Below, one piece after another: positions 47,328 to 58,015 of a stretch of 64,000 nt of DNA (positions are counted from its first letter, which is position 1; each line of letters begins with the position of its first letter). The position numbers and the translations under genes are program-made. Source of the DNA: Vibrio tasmaniensis (GTDB taxonomy: Bacteria > Pseudomonadota > Gammaproteobacteria > Enterobacterales > Vibrionaceae); contig NZ_AP025510.1 of the NCBI RefSeq assembly GCF_024347635.1, forward strand, positions 2,294,001-2,358,000. Direction: 5' to 3'. Under the pieces are notes generated by a model, which saw nothing but the letters and a program-made list of their open reading frames with translations, was not told the origin of the DNA and searched no databases.

Positions 47328-47829
47328 TTAACTAGCCATCTTATATTTTTAGATATTTTACCACATGCCTAAAACGATTGAATCGCCGTTAATAAATGAG
47401 TCCTAATAAGCGCGAGATTACGCGTAACAGACAAACTTACCAACCAAAAGTAGTAGGTAGAAAATTTGGTCAGACATTGTACAGGGAACATTAAGAGATC
47501 AAAAGACATCGTTGATGTAAGCATATGTATATATCAAATAATAAGAATGACATTCCCTTAAAGATCATAACGATAGGCTAGACCAATAGATCTAAACATT
47601 TTTATGGGATAGGGTCTTAAAAAAGGTTACTAACCAACCAGGTCAAATATGGAAAATTAGTTTGCAGCACAAGTGAAATGGGCCACATTGAAAGTAAATA
47701 CATTTAATATCAACACTTTAGTAAAAATAAGTTATCGTGACCACAAAATGCGTCTATTGCAGACTTTTACTCCACTGTGTATACATGAATAACTATAAAA
47801 TCTTTTAATACCTAAAATTAGTAAAACTT
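47328..47829. other. Divergent rfaH/peptide-symporter intergenic region
   Basis: This 502-bp, strongly AT-rich stretch has no open frame of note and no clear repeat or structured RNA. It must carry the rfaH promoter on the left and the symporter promoter on the right, possibly with an unusually long leader. Confidence 0.4.
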
Positions 47830-49215
47830 ATGCCAAGCAATCACAACATCTTTGGCCACCCTAGAGGCCTATTTCTACTTTTTAGCACAGAGCTATGGGA
47901 ACGTTTCTCCTACTACGCGATGCGTGCCATCCTTGTTTTATTTTTGACTGACACTACCCTCAACGGTGGACTTGGTTGGTCAACGAAAGACGCACTTGAT
48001 CTCTACGGCATTTATACTGGCTTAGTCTACATCACACCATTAATCGGCGGCTGGATTGCCGATAACTACTTAGGGCAACGTAAATCGATCCTAGTTGGCG
48101 GTGTATTAATGGCACTCGGCCAATTTACACTGGCTCTACCTAACGGTTTCATCGGTTTAGACCAAGTAAACGCTCTTTACCTTGGTTTAGCGCTGCTAAT
48201 CAGTGGTAACGGTATGTTTAAGCCAAACATCTCAACCATGGTTGGCGATCTGTACCAAGAAGGCGATAACCGTCGTGATGGTGCTTTCACCATTTTCTAC
48301 ATGGGCATCAACTTAGGTGCATTACTAGGTGGCTTAATTTCAGGCGCTGCAGTCGACTCTTTCGGTTGGAAAGCAGGTTTCTTAGCCGCAGGTATTGGTA
48401 TGGTTATTAGCTTAATCATGCAAATGACAATGGCTCAGTCTTGGTTAGGCAACATAGGCTCAGTACCTGCAGCTGCACGTGCAAAAGCGCTGAACAAATC
48501 TCAAGAGAAAACGCCACTAACAAAAGAAGAGTTCGACCGACTGAAAGTTATTCTGGTTATGGGGCTATTCGTGATTGTTTTCTGGGCGGGCTTTGAACAA
48601 GCTGGCGGTCTGATGAATATCTACACTCAGCAATATACTGACCGCATGATTGGTGACTTTGAAGTTCCAGCGGCATGGTTCCAATCTTTAAACCCGTTCT
48701 TCATCATTACACTTGCACCAATCATTGCTGCATTTTGGGTTAAGCTTGGTAAACGTGAGCCAAACTCGCCAGTAAAATTTGCTATGGCATTATTCTTCTT
48801 AGCCTTAGGCTTTGTGTGCATGATGGGTGCAGTAATGGAGCAAGGCGGCGACTTAGAAGTCAAAACATCAATGCTTTGGTTAGTCGGTGCGTTCTTCTTC
48901 CATACCCTAGGTGAGCTTTGTCTATCTCCTATTGGCCTGTCGTTGGTCACTAAGTTAGCTCCGCTTCGTCTAGCATCGTTAATGATGGGTGCATGGTTTG
49001 GCTTCAATGCGGTTGCAAACTATGTCGCAGGCCTTGTTGGTTCACACGTTGGTGAGCTTGGGGCAATGTCTATTTTCAGTGGTATTGCGATTACCGCAAC
49101 GGTGAGTGGCATATTACTGCTTCTTTGCGCAGGTAAACTCGTATCATGGATGCATGGTGTAGAAACCAACATGATGCTTGAAGCAGAGCCAAAAGCAGAA
49201 ACTTCTGTTGCTTAA
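47830..49215 (+). CDS. Proton-coupled di-/tripeptide symporter (POT family)
   Basis: This is a 461-residue POT/PTR transporter of the DtpA type, importing small peptides with protons. The family signature ELWERFSYYAMRAILVLFL is at residues 22-40, holding the ExxERFxYY proton-coupling motif. About 14 membrane helices follow, and FYMGINLGALLGGLISG near residue 157 is the second PTR signature. GELCLSPIGLSLVTKLAP near 360 is also typical. The Shine-Dalgarno is weak. It has its own terminator at 49251. Confidence 0.93.
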   Translation: MPSNHNIFGHPRGLFLLFSTELWERFSYYAMRAILVLFLTDTTLNGGLGWSTKDALDLYGIYTGLVYITPLIGGWIADNYLGQRKSILVGGVLMALGQFTLALPNGFIGLDQVNALYLGLALLISGNGMFKPNISTMVGDLYQEGDNRRDGAFTIFYMGINLGALLGGLISGAAVDSFGWKAGFLAAGIGMVISLIMQMTMAQSWLGNIGSVPAAARAKALNKSQEKTPLTKEEFDRLKVILVMGLFVIVFWAGFEQAGGLMNIYTQQYTDRMIGDFEVPAAWFQSLNPFFIITLAPIIAAFWVKLGKREPNSPVKFAMALFFLALGFVCMMGAVMEQGGDLEVKTSMLWLVGAFFFHTLGELCLSPIGLSLVTKLAPLRLASLMMGAWFGFNAVANYVAGLVGSHVGELGAMSIFSGIAITATVSGILLLLCAGKLVSWMHGVETNMMLEAEPKAETSVA

Positions 49216-49250
49216 GATCTAAATCTAGTTAGACGAAAAACATCAATACC

Positions 49251-49282
49251 AAAAGGGGCAGCTCAATGAGCAGCCCCTTTTA
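49251..49282. terminator. Bidirectional terminator (symporter / hemH)
   Basis: AAAGGGGC and GCCCCTTT, with GCTC/GAGC inside, form the stem between the two convergent genes, with A and T tracts on the outside. Confidence 0.88.
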
Positions 49283-49320
49283 TTATGTGTGTTTTGTGCT
49301 AAATCGCGTTTACATACCAG

Positions 49321-50283
49321 TTAGCGATGAAGCTCAACTAACTCTGCCATCATATCGATGTGTGAGTCTCTATCGTTAAGACACATGATGTAGCTAAAGT
49401 TCGAACCACCAGCGTCAATGAACGTCTCTTTACACTGGTCAGAAATCTCTTCTAACGTTTCTAAACAATCCACCGAGAATGCAGGCGCCATGATATCGAT
49501 CTTCTTAATACCTTTGCTCGGCAGTAATTCAAGAGTTTCATCTGTATAAGGCTTCAACCACTCTTCCCGACCAAACCGAGACTGGTATGTCATCGTAATA
49601 TCGTCTTCTGCTAAGCCCAACTCTGCAGCAAGCAGTTTTGTCGTCGCTTCACAATGCTGAGGATAGATGTCACCTTCATCAGCGAGTCGCTTCGGAATAC
49701 CGTGGAAAGAACAGACTAGATGATCGGCTCTACCATTTTTGTCCCAGTGGCTACGTACGCTTTCAGCCAATGCTTTTGCGTAACCTGGGTGCGCGTAGTA
49801 GTCGCGAATAAAGCGATAACTCGGTATCACCGGCATTTGCTTAAAGGCTTTGGTTAAACCATCAGAAACAGCCGCTGTGGTTGTGCCCGAGTACTGAGGA
49901 TATAAAGGCAGTACGATGATGTCTTCAACGCCCTGTTCCATCAACTGCTCAACACCTGCCTTAAGACTTGGGTTGCCATAGGTCATACCAAGAGCAACAG
50001 GCATGTCGAGCTTTTGTTGTAACTTTTCAACTTGTCGTTGTGAGTAAACAAGCAGTGGTGAGCCCTCATCCATCCAAACTGACTGATACAGCTTAGCGAC
50101 TTTAGGCGCTCTAATCGGTAAGATCACCCCATGTAAAATAGGACACCAAAGCCAACGCGTTAGGTTTACGACTCGCTTGTCGTGTAAGAATTCACTCAAA
50201 AATCGACGAACGCCAGCAGGAGTCGCCGAATCTGGTGTTCCTAAGTTCACCAGTAAAACGCCCTGCTTTTTATTATTTTCCAT
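49321..50283 (-). CDS. hemH: Ferrochelatase
   Basis: HemH inserts Fe(II) into protoporphyrin IX, the last step of haem synthesis. [20 protein letters not shown] is at residues 9-28, the metal-site histidine in CSFHGIPKR near residue 194, and the late acidic/His face in [14 protein letters not shown] near 265. At 320 residues it is normal. It is 279 bp downstream of adk on the same strand, in the usual htpG-adk-hemH gene order. Confidence 0.96.
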   Translation of the reverse strand: MENNKKQGVLLVNLGTPDSATPAGVRRFLSEFLHDKRVVNLTRWLWCPILHGVILPIRAPKVAKLYQSVWMDEGSPLLVYSQRQVEKLQQKLDMPVALGMTYGNPSLKAGVEQLMEQGVEDIIVLPLYPQYSGTTTAAVSDGLTKAFKQMPVIPSYRFIRDYYAHPGYAKALAESVRSHWDKNGRADHLVCSFHGIPKRLADEGDIYPQHCEATTKLLAAELGLAEDDITMTYQSRFGREEWLKPYTDETLELLPSKGIKKIDIMAPAFSVDCLETLEEISDQCKETFIDAGGSNFSYIMCLNDRDSHIDMMAELVELHR

Positions 50284-50498
50284 AGCTACCTGAGACCAAT
50301 GTGTGATTTTCTGGAAAGTAATATACTAATCTGCATAAGTTTAAGATCATTGCCGCTACCAAATGTTTGAATAATCATTCTTCGCATGAGGTATCACAAT
50401 ATTAACTCTCGACTGCATTTCGTCCTCTTCAAAGCGGAACAACCTTGAATTACGCGCAACCGAATTTATCTAGATTGGTATCGTACTAAAAATTAAAA

Positions 50499-50528
50499 CA
50501 AAAAAAAGCGACCTTAAAGGTCGCTTCC
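50499..50528 (-). terminator. adk terminator
   Basis: AAGCGACCTT pairs with AAGGTCGCTT, followed on the minus strand by eight T, 35 bp past the adk stop. Confidence 0.93.
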
Positions 50529-50562
50529 AATATATCAAATTCTAAAACTGGCTGTTAGCCAA

Positions 50563-51540
<978 letters not shown>

Positions 51541-52832
51541 GGTTCATCGCGGATTAGCGGGAATTGAAAACAAAAACGGTAGTAAGTGATATGGTTTAGT
51601 CGCCAAACAAAAATCATACACAAACTACCGTTTCCATGCAGAATCATACTTTCCTATCTTCATTCTGGGAAGGCTTTCAAATAGTAAAGTCTCACCAGAC
51701 AGCAACACTTATTACCCTTACTCTTAAACCTAACTCTGAGGCTAAGTGCCTTTGTGGTCTTGAAGCCGAAGCTATCCACGAGTATCAATGGCGTCATGTG
51801 AAAGAGGCCATGTTGCTCGGGGTTCCTGTTGAACTTTCTGTTCAAACACGAAGAATTAAGTGTCGTGACTGCGGCATAAAAACAGAGTCTCTACCTTGGT
51901 TGGAGCCTTATGCTCGTATAACGAAGCGCCTAAAAAGCTATATAGAGCAGCTACTACCTCTTCTTCCCATTAAGCATATCTCCCAGTTAACGAACGTTCA
52001 TTGGCATACCATTAAAGAGATAGATAAACGCCGACTTAGAGAAGTGGTACCGCCAGTGAAATGGGAGGGACTAAGGCAACTCGTCATGGACGAGTTCGCC
52101 ATCTTTAAAGGACATCGATATGCCACAGTCATCGCTGACGCTAAGACTCACCAAGTCATTTGGGTAGGGTTAGGCCGTAGCCGCAAGGACATACGACCGT
52201 TCTTCGAGCAGTTAGGCAAGCATGGCAACAATATCGAGGCGGTCGCGATGGACATGAATACGGCTTTTGACCTTGAAGTTCAAGCGCACTGTCCGAATGC
52301 AAAAATCGTTTACGATTTGTTCCATGTTGTCGCTAAGTTCGGTCGAGAGGTGATGGATAGAGTCAGAGTCGACCAAGCCAACAAACTCAAGCAAGATAAA
52401 AAAGCGAGGCAATGGGTCAAGCGCTCACGCTGGGTACTGTTGAAAAACAGAGGTAACTTAAATGCACGACAAGATAGCTATCTGACTGAAATATTGAATA
52501 TCAATAAGGACTTGATGACCACTTATATACTCGGAGCCCAACTCAAAGAGCTTTGGTATTGTGAGTCAGAAAGGCACGCTAAGGGGCTCTGGGATGCGTG
52601 GTATGAACAGGTACAAGAGAGTGGAATTAAGCCATTGAAAGAGTTCGCACGAAAACTGAGCTCCTATCTTCACGGTATTATCGCATCGGCAAGTTATCCA
52701 TTAAACACCTGCACACTTGAAGGGATAAACAACAAGATAAAGTTAATCAAGCGAATGGGGTATGGATATCGAGATACAGACTACTTCTTCTTAAAGATAA
52801 AAGCGGCTTTCCCCGGAAAGCCGCGATGAACC
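51541..52832 (+). mobile_element. Complete ISL3-family insertion sequence (1292 bp)
   Basis: The element is bounded by inverted repeats that share GGTTCATCGCGG over the first 12 bp and match further to about 23 bp with mismatches. It is flanked by a perfect 8-bp direct duplication TAAAAAAA (51533-51540 and 52833-52840), the length usual for ISL3. One intact transposase fills most of it. All parts look undamaged, so insertion is probably recent and the element possibly active. Confidence 0.95.
51636..52829 (+). CDS. ISL3-family transposase
   Basis: This 397-residue transposase has N-terminal zinc-binding cysteines (CLCG near residue 38 and CRDCG near 77), a helix-turn-helix (KHISQLTNVHWHTIKEIDK), and the DDE catalytic core with D152 (VMDEFAIFKGHRYATV), D206 (VAMDMNTAFDLEV) and E362 (TLEGINNKIKLIKRMGYGYRD). 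The frame is intact. The stop codon TGA (52827-52829) lies within the right inverted repeat, 3 bp from the element end. It is the only gene of the element. Confidence 0.95.
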   Translation: MQNHTFLSSFWEGFQIVKSHQTATLITLTLKPNSEAKCLCGLEAEAIHEYQWRHVKEAMLLGVPVELSVQTRRIKCRDCGIKTESLPWLEPYARITKRLKSYIEQLLPLLPIKHISQLTNVHWHTIKEIDKRRLREVVPPVKWEGLRQLVMDEFAIFKGHRYATVIADAKTHQVIWVGLGRSRKDIRPFFEQLGKHGNNIEAVAMDMNTAFDLEVQAHCPNAKIVYDLFHVVAKFGREVMDRVRVDQANKLKQDKKARQWVKRSRWVLLKNRGNLNARQDSYLTEILNINKDLMTTYILGAQLKELWYCESERHAKGLWDAWYEQVQESGIKPLKEFARKLSSYLHGIIASASYPLNTCTLEGINNKIKLIKRMGYGYRDTDYFFLKIKAAFPGKPR

Positions 52833-52833
52833 T

Positions 52834-52860
52834 AAAAAAAGCCCGCATTAGCGAGCTTTT
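52834..52860 (-). terminator. htpG terminator, abutting the insertion element
   Basis: On the minus strand AAAGCTCGC pairs with GCGGGCTTT (one wobble) around TAAT, followed by T's. The T-tract is exactly the duplicated target TAAAAAAA, so the insertion sits at the end of this terminator and leaves it functional. Confidence 0.9.
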
Positions 52861-52895
52861 AATTATGATTATGAGCTTAGCCCAAAGTCGAAAGA

Positions 52896-54800
52896 CTAAC
52901 GTTTTGTCAGTAGTTCGTTGATTGCACCTAAGAATTGTGATGGATCTTCCATTGAGCCTTTCTCAGCCAGCATAGCTTGGCCAAGGAGTAACTCAACCCA
53001 ACGGCCGAACGCTTGCTCATCCGCTTCATCAGCCATCTGTTTCACAAGTGCGTGCTCAGGGTTAATCTCAAAGATGTACTTAACTTCCGGTGCGGCTTGA
53101 CCCGCAGCTTCAAGAAGCTTAGCCATTTGCGTACCCATTTCGAAGTCGTCAGTCACAACAACCGCAGGCGTTGTGGCTAGCTTGAAGGTTGTACGAACTT
53201 CTTTAACACGGCCACCTAGGTAAGATTGAGTACGCTCAACAACAGATTTAAACTCTTCTTCTGTCTCTTTTTGCTTCTCTTTCTCTTCTTCACCTTCAAA
53301 CTTGCTTAGGTCTAAGCCCGCTTTAGTGATCGATTGGAACTGCTTACCATCAAAATCAGTCAGGTAGTTCATTACGTACTCATCAATACGATCGTACATT
53401 AGAACGACTTCAATACCTTTCGCTTTGAACTGCTCCAAGTGTGGGCTGTTCTTAGCGGCTGCGTAGCTATCAGCAGTTAGATAGTAAATCTTGTCTTGGC
53501 CTTCCTTCATACGTTCAACGTAAGAAGCTAGGCTGATAGCTTGGTCAGCAGAGTCAACTTCCGTTGACGAGAAACGAAGTAGACCAGCGATCTTCTCTTT
53601 GTTCGCCATGTCTTCAGCTGGGCCTTCTTTCAAGACTAGGCCGAACTCTTTCCAAAACTCTAGGTATTTATCATTGTCATTCTTCGCCATGCGCTCAAGC
53701 ATAGTCAATACACGCTTAGTACACGCGCCACGAAGAGACTGGGTTACCTTGTTATCTTGCAGAATTTCACGAGACACGTTCAGTGGCAGATCGTTTGAAT
53801 CAATCAAGCCGCGAACGAAACGCATGTAAGATGGCATAAACTGCTCTGCGTCATCCATAATGAACACGCGTTGCACGTAAAGTTTTAGTCCGCTCTTGTG
53901 GTCACGGTTCATCATGTCCCAAGGTGCTTTTGCAGGAATGTAAAGCAGGCTTGTGTAATCGTTCTTACCTTCAACTTTGTTGTGGCTCCAGGTTAGTGGA
54001 TCAGCAAAGTCGTGAGATACGTGCTTATAAAACTCTTGGTACTCTTCTTTCTCGATATCAGATTTATTACGAGTCCAAAGCGCTTGAGCTTTGTTAATCT
54101 GTTCCCAATGCTTCTCTTCGGTGTCTTTACCTTCGTCATCTTTAACCGCAGTTAAGATAGAGACAGGGATACCGATGTGATCAGAGTATTTACCAATCAC
54201 TTCACGCAGACGCCACTCATTTAGGAATTCTTTACCATCTTCGCGCATGTGGAGAATGATGTCAGTACCACGAGATTCTTTCGTGATATCTTCAATGGTG
54301 TAATCGCCTTCGCCAGCAGAATGCCATTGCACAGCTTGATCATTAGCAAGTCCAGCCGCTCGTGTACGAACAGTCACTGCGTCTGCAACGATAAATGCAG
54401 AATAGAAACCCACACCAAATTGACCAATCAATTGAGAGTCTTTGCTTTGGTCTTCAGACAGCTTTGAGAAAAAGTCTGCAGTACCCGATTTAGCAATCGT
54501 ACCTAAATGCTCAATAACGTTGTCACGGCTCATGCCGATGCCGTTATCAGAAATCGTCAAAGTATTGGTTTCAGCGCTAAAAGATAATTTTACGCCTAGG
54601 TCTGCATCACCTTGGTAAAGGTCACCATTTGATAGCGCTTGAAAACGAAGCTTATCAGCCGCATCAGATGCGTTAGAGATCAGCTCACGTAGAAAGATTT
54701 CTTTATTTGAATACAGTGAGTGAATCATTAGATGAAGTAGTTGTTTTACTTCAGATTGAAAGCCACGAGTCTCTTTATTTTGCGTTGCCGTTTCGCTCAT
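52896..54800 (-). CDS. htpG: Chaperone protein HtpG (Hsp90)
   Basis: HtpG is the bacterial Hsp90. The N-terminal GHKL ATPase shows [13 protein letters not shown] (near residue 42), DNGIGM (near 86) and [11 protein letters not shown] (near 125). The middle domain has [11 protein letters not shown] near 338. It ends with the C-terminal dimerisation domain. At 634 residues it is normal. A sigma-32-type promoter lies upstream, and the gene is divergent from toxR, an arrangement known from V. cholerae. Confidence 0.97.
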   Translation of the reverse strand: MSETATQNKETRGFQSEVKQLLHLMIHSLYSNKEIFLRELISNASDAADKLRFQALSNGDLYQGDADLGVKLSFSAETNTLTISDNGIGMSRDNVIEHLGTIAKSGTADFFSKLSEDQSKDSQLIGQFGVGFYSAFIVADAVTVRTRAAGLANDQAVQWHSAGEGDYTIEDITKESRGTDIILHMREDGKEFLNEWRLREVIGKYSDHIGIPVSILTAVKDDEGKDTEEKHWEQINKAQALWTRNKSDIEKEEYQEFYKHVSHDFADPLTWSHNKVEGKNDYTSLLYIPAKAPWDMMNRDHKSGLKLYVQRVFIMDDAEQFMPSYMRFVRGLIDSNDLPLNVSREILQDNKVTQSLRGACTKRVLTMLERMAKNDNDKYLEFWKEFGLVLKEGPAEDMANKEKIAGLLRFSSTEVDSADQAISLASYVERMKEGQDKIYYLTADSYAAAKNSPHLEQFKAKGIEVVLMYDRIDEYVMNYLTDFDGKQFQSITKAGLDLSKFEGEEEKEKQKETEEEFKSVVERTQSYLGGRVKEVRTTFKLATTPAVVVTDDFEMGTQMAKLLEAAGQAAPEVKYIFEINPEHALVKQMADEADEQAFGRWVELLLGQAMLAEKGSMEDPSQFLGAINELLTKR

Positions 54801-54877
54801 TTTTACTCCAAAACATCTATACTTTATGTTGAATAACCACAGGGGCGTTACACATTATGCCACTCTTATGTTCATTA

Positions 54878-54905
54878 ACATGAGGATGACAAATGTAAAT
54901 TCAAG
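54878..54905 (-). promoter_or_regulatory. Sigma-32-type heat-shock promoter of htpG
   Basis: On the minus strand CTTGAA (54900-54905) is followed after a 14-bp spacer by CCTCATGT (54878-54885), close to the sigma-32 consensus CTTGAA-N13/14-CCCCATNT. Its start point would be ~70 bp before the htpG start codon. Confidence 0.75.
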
Positions 54906-55070
54906 GTCAAAAAGCATAAAAACACTGTTTTTTTGATCTGTTTTTATTATCCTTGAGTGTTATAAATATAAAAGAACATAAAAGAAGTCATGATTTGGTG
55001 AAGAATTAGCAGAACTTCACCTGAGATTTGTCTATTTCGCACCCCAAGTCATCTAAAATAGAAGAGTTCA

Positions 55071-55982
55071 ATGAGCAATATCGGCACAAAGTTTATTCTC
55101 GCACAGCGGTTCGTATTCGACCCAAATAGCAACTCACTTGTTGATCAGATGAGCGACGGTGAAGTCGTGCGCTTAGGCAGCAACGAAAGCCGCATTCTCC
55201 TGATGCTGTCAGAAAGACCCAATGAAGTTATCACTCGTAACGAATTGCACGAATATGTTTGGCGAGACCAAGGCTTTGAGGTGGATGACTCCAGCTTAAC
55301 GCAAGCAGTATCGACTCTGAGAAAGATGCTCAAGGACTCGACCAAATCTCCAGAATTCGTAAAAACTGTACCAAAGCGCGGTTACCAATTTATAGCGACG
55401 GTTGAACGTTCAGCACCACTGTCATCAAATGATCAGCCAGTAACAGGTGAAATTTCAGAAAGTGACGTAGAGCCGATCTTAACGTTTGCGAATACCACTT
55501 TAGCTGAAGAAACCATCACTGAAACTATCGAGCCAAAGCCAATTGCAAAGGCTCCTGAAACTCATATCGAAGTAGAGCCAATAACCAATCAGGCTAAGCC
55601 TAAAACTGAAAGCTCGAGTAAATGGTTAACGTTTGGAATGTTGCTTGTCGCTTTCCTCATGCCAATTCTCATTTTAACGTTAAAGAGCCCAGCTGAGTCC
55701 GAGTTCCGAACATTGGCTGACGTTGATGGTGTCAAAGTTCAAACACCAATTAACCACCCAACTCTCACAAGTTGGCTGCCAGCGATAGAGAAGTGCGTAT
55801 TGCGTTATAACACCCGCCATACAGGTATGTTAAAACCGACTGAAGTGATTGCAACTGGTGGGCAAGGTAACAACCTGGCTCTCAACTATATTCATCCTCA
55901 AGAGCACTCGAGCGAGAATGTAACTTTAAGAATTTACGCAAACCAGTCGGATGTAAACGACATTTGTAACGGTGGTCAGTAA
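55071..55982 (+). CDS. toxR: Transmembrane transcriptional regulator ToxR
   Basis: ToxR is a membrane-bound winged-helix activator that controls outer-membrane porins and other surface genes and responds to bile and other envelope signals. The OmpR-type DNA-binding domain covers residues ~10-112 (WRDQGFEVDDSSLTQAVSTL, VPKRGYQFIA). A Pro/Glu-rich linker leads to one membrane helix (~184-203), then a periplasmic domain with two cysteines (EKCVLRYN and DICNGGQ), which form a disulfide in V. cholerae. At 303 residues it is normal. It is followed after 1 bp by toxS. The linker is typically variable among species. Confidence 0.96.
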   Translation: MSNIGTKFILAQRFVFDPNSNSLVDQMSDGEVVRLGSNESRILLMLSERPNEVITRNELHEYVWRDQGFEVDDSSLTQAVSTLRKMLKDSTKSPEFVKTVPKRGYQFIATVERSAPLSSNDQPVTGEISESDVEPILTFANTTLAEETITETIEPKPIAKAPETHIEVEPITNQAKPKTESSSKWLTFGMLLVAFLMPILILTLKSPAESEFRTLADVDGVKVQTPINHPTLTSWLPAIEKCVLRYNTRHTGMLKPTEVIATGGQGNNLALNYIHPQEHSSENVTLRIYANQSDVNDICNGGQ

Positions 55983-55983
55983 C

Positions 55984-56499
55984 ATGAAATTAAAAGTATC
56001 TATTATTTTACTGGTTATCTCTGCTTTCTTTAGCGGTTGGTTGTACTGGGGCAGCGATGCAAAAGTAGAGCGCTTGCTGACACAACACGAATGGCAATCG
56101 AAAATGGTGACGCTGATTAGCGATATCAAGCAAGAGGATTCAATCGGACCACTGCGTAAAGTTGAGTTGTCATCGAATGCGAAATACCTGCCAAATGGTA
56201 CGTATCTGAGAATGGCTGTAGTTAGACTGTATGGCACTCAGACTGCACCCGCAAACGTCATCAATATCTCCGAAACAGGTCAGTGGGACATCAACGATAA
56301 CTATTTATTGATTTCGCCAACGGAGTTTAAAGATGTAACGTCTGCTGAGCGCCAAGACTTTTCGGAAGAGCAACTCGAACTGATCACTCAAGTGATTAAA
56401 ATGGATGCAGAGCAAAGCCGACGCATTGATATTATTAATCAGAAGGCACTGCTGCTCACTAGTTTAAATCATGGCTCAACGGTGTTGTTCTCAAACTAA
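55984..56499 (+). CDS. toxS: ToxR-stabilising membrane protein ToxS
   Basis: ToxS is an inner-membrane protein whose periplasmic part binds and protects ToxR and helps it sense bile salts. One N-terminal membrane helix (KVSIILLVISAFFSGWLYWG, residues 4-23) is followed by a periplasmic domain with the conserved NGTYLRMAVVRLYG segment. I start at ATG 55984, 1 bp after the toxR stop, giving 171 residues, near the V. cholerae size. The frame extends upstream into toxR only by chance. Confidence 0.95.
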   Translation: MKLKVSIILLVISAFFSGWLYWGSDAKVERLLTQHEWQSKMVTLISDIKQEDSIGPLRKVELSSNAKYLPNGTYLRMAVVRLYGTQTAPANVINISETGQWDINDNYLLISPTEFKDVTSAERQDFSEEQLELITQVIKMDAEQSRRIDIINQKALLLTSLNHGSTVLFSN

Positions 56500-56590
56500 T
56501 GCTGTCTCAAGCTAAAATTGTCTCAAACTAAATCTCGACAGTTAGTTATTTAATATCAAAAACTTAATACCGTTAAACGATATACCAACA

Positions 56591-56616
56591 AAAAGGGGCA
56601 TGATGCCCCTTTTTTG
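56591..56616 (+). terminator. toxRS terminator
   Basis: AAAAGGGGCA pairs with TGCCCCTTTT around a tiny loop and is followed by T's. Confidence 0.92.
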
Positions 56617-56668
56617 TTAGCCGTTAGCATTCAACTACTGTTTATCATTACCAGGGAGATCTAAGGAT

Positions 56669-56989
56669 ATGGAATCAAATCAGCTCAATCCAGAGCAAGC
56701 GAAAGAAACAGCCGTGAAAGCAACCATCGCTATACACTACTGTCGTCAATGCAATTGGATGCTTCGTTCTAGTTGGTTATGCCAAGAGTTACTGCATACT
56801 TTCAGTGAAGAGATAGAGCAAGTGAGTTTACACCCAGATACCGGAGGCCGATTTGAGGTTTTTTGTAATGGAATACAGATTTGGGAAAGAAAAGCGGACG
56901 GCGGCTTTCCTGAGGCTAAAGTTCTGAAGCAAAGAGTACGAAACATCATTGCTCCAGACAGAGACCTCGGCCACGTAGACTCAAAATAA
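56669..56989 (+). CDS. SelT/SelW/SelH (Rdx) family redox-like protein
   Basis: This 106-residue protein is a cysteine-containing homologue of selenoprotein W: YCRQCNWMLRSSWLCQELL (residues 23-41) carries the CxxC motif in the usual loop before the first helix, with Cys where animals have Sec, and ADGGFPEAKVLKQRVRN is the conserved second block. It is a thioredoxin-like fold with unknown partner. AAGGAT lies just before the ATG. It is convergent with yfcE with only 25 bp between and no clear terminator. Confidence 0.88.
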   Translation: MESNQLNPEQAKETAVKATIAIHYCRQCNWMLRSSWLCQELLHTFSEEIEQVSLHPDTGGRFEVFCNGIQIWERKADGGFPEAKVLKQRVRNIIAPDRDLGHVDSK

Positions 56990-57014
56990 GCCTTCTCACG
57001 GCCGAACCAATGAT

Positions 57015-57560
57015 TTAAAGCTGGCCACTCACGAGAACATCACCTTCAAGACTAAGGACTTTGAAGGTATTGTGTTCATAGATGCCATAGCTCGCCGCGT
57101 GTCCCTCTCGTGGGAATGTCACCGAGCTAGGATTAAAGATGAATATGTCATCTTGGTATTCAGCGACAGGAATATGGGTATGACCATGTGCAATAATATC
57201 ACCCGCCTTCAGCGCAGGGCGCTTATTGGTATTGTACAAATGACCATGCGTTAGGAAGATACGCTGACCTGATTCTAATAGTACCCACGAGTAATCCATC
57301 ATCATTGGAAAAGACAACAGCATCTGATCCACTTCACTATCGCAGTTGCCGCGAACGGCAATGATCTCTTGAGAAAACGCATTCAACTTCTCTGCAACCG
57401 CTGGCGGGTTGTATCCTTCTGGAATCGGGTTTCTTGGCCCGTGATTCAGAATGTCACCCAATAGCACTAAATATTGCGCACCAGACGCTTGGTATAGCTC
57501 TAATACTTTTTCTGTTGCTGGCAGCGAACCGTGTAGGTCTGAAGCAAAAAATAATTTCAC
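57015..57560 (-). CDS. yfcE: YfcE-type metallophosphodiesterase
   Basis: YfcE is a small calcineurin-like phosphodiesterase with Mn(II)-dependent activity on artificial substrates; its natural substrate is uncertain. Metal ligands are in FFASDLHGS (residues 4-12), LGDILNHGP (35-43), VRGNCDSEV (near 72), LTHGH (near 102) and HGHTHIP (near 123). At 181 residues it is normal. It lies 47 bp after the DUF1538-PII-CBS operon on the same strand and could be its last gene. Confidence 0.92.
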   Translation of the reverse strand: MKLFFASDLHGSLPATEKVLELYQASGAQYLVLLGDILNHGPRNPIPEGYNPPAVAEKLNAFSQEIIAVRGNCDSEVDQMLLSFPMMMDYSWVLLESGQRIFLTHGHLYNTNKRPALKAGDIIAHGHTHIPVAEYQDDIFIFNPSSVTFPREGHAASYGIYEHNTFKVLSLEGDVLVSGQL

Positions 57561-57607
57561 ACGTACTTCTCCATAAAATTTATGAGCCTATTGTACGTAT
57601 CTAACGG

Positions 57608-58015
57608 CTACACGTCATCTCTCGCCATACCGTTGATCACGATATTATTGTAACTAACCATACCGACTATTTTGTGGTCACTGACCACAGGAGCCCGGCT
57701 GATACCAAAACGTTCAAACAAGCGAGCACAATACTTTACGTTCATATCAGCAGATACACTCAAAGCCGGTTTAGTCATAATCTCATAAACGTTGGTTCGC
57801 TTGGGAGAACGATTTTTAGCTAATACTTTTTTGGCTATGTCATTCATCAGCACGATGCCATACTCATCATCCTCGTGGCGTTTATCAACAATGATGGCTT
57901 TTACTTTGTGCTTTTTCGCCATCTCTATCGCTTCCAACACCGTGGTTAGCCCATCGATAATCACATACGTATTGGCCATTACATCGGCCACTCGGATCTT
58001 TTCACTGGTACTCAT
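57608..58015 (-). CDS. Two-CBS-domain protein in the DUF1538 operon
   Basis: This 135-residue protein consists of one CBS pair. CBS1 is at ~8-65 (RVADVMANTYVIIDGLTTVLEA ... GIVLMNDIAKKVL). CBS2 is at ~75-130 (YEIMTKPALSVSADMNVKYCARLFERFGISRAPVVS ... GMVSYNNIV). Such modules usually bind adenine nucleotides and gate transporters or enzymes. There is no membrane segment. Its ATG overlaps the stop of the PII-like gene (ATGA, 4 bp), so it is translationally coupled to it. The ligand is not known. Confidence 0.92.
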   Translation of the reverse strand: MSTSEKIRVADVMANTYVIIDGLTTVLEAIEMAKKHKVKAIIVDKRHEDDEYGIVLMNDIAKKVLAKNRSPKRTNVYEIMTKPALSVSADMNVKYCARLFERFGISRAPVVSDHKIVGMVSYNNIVINGMARDDV

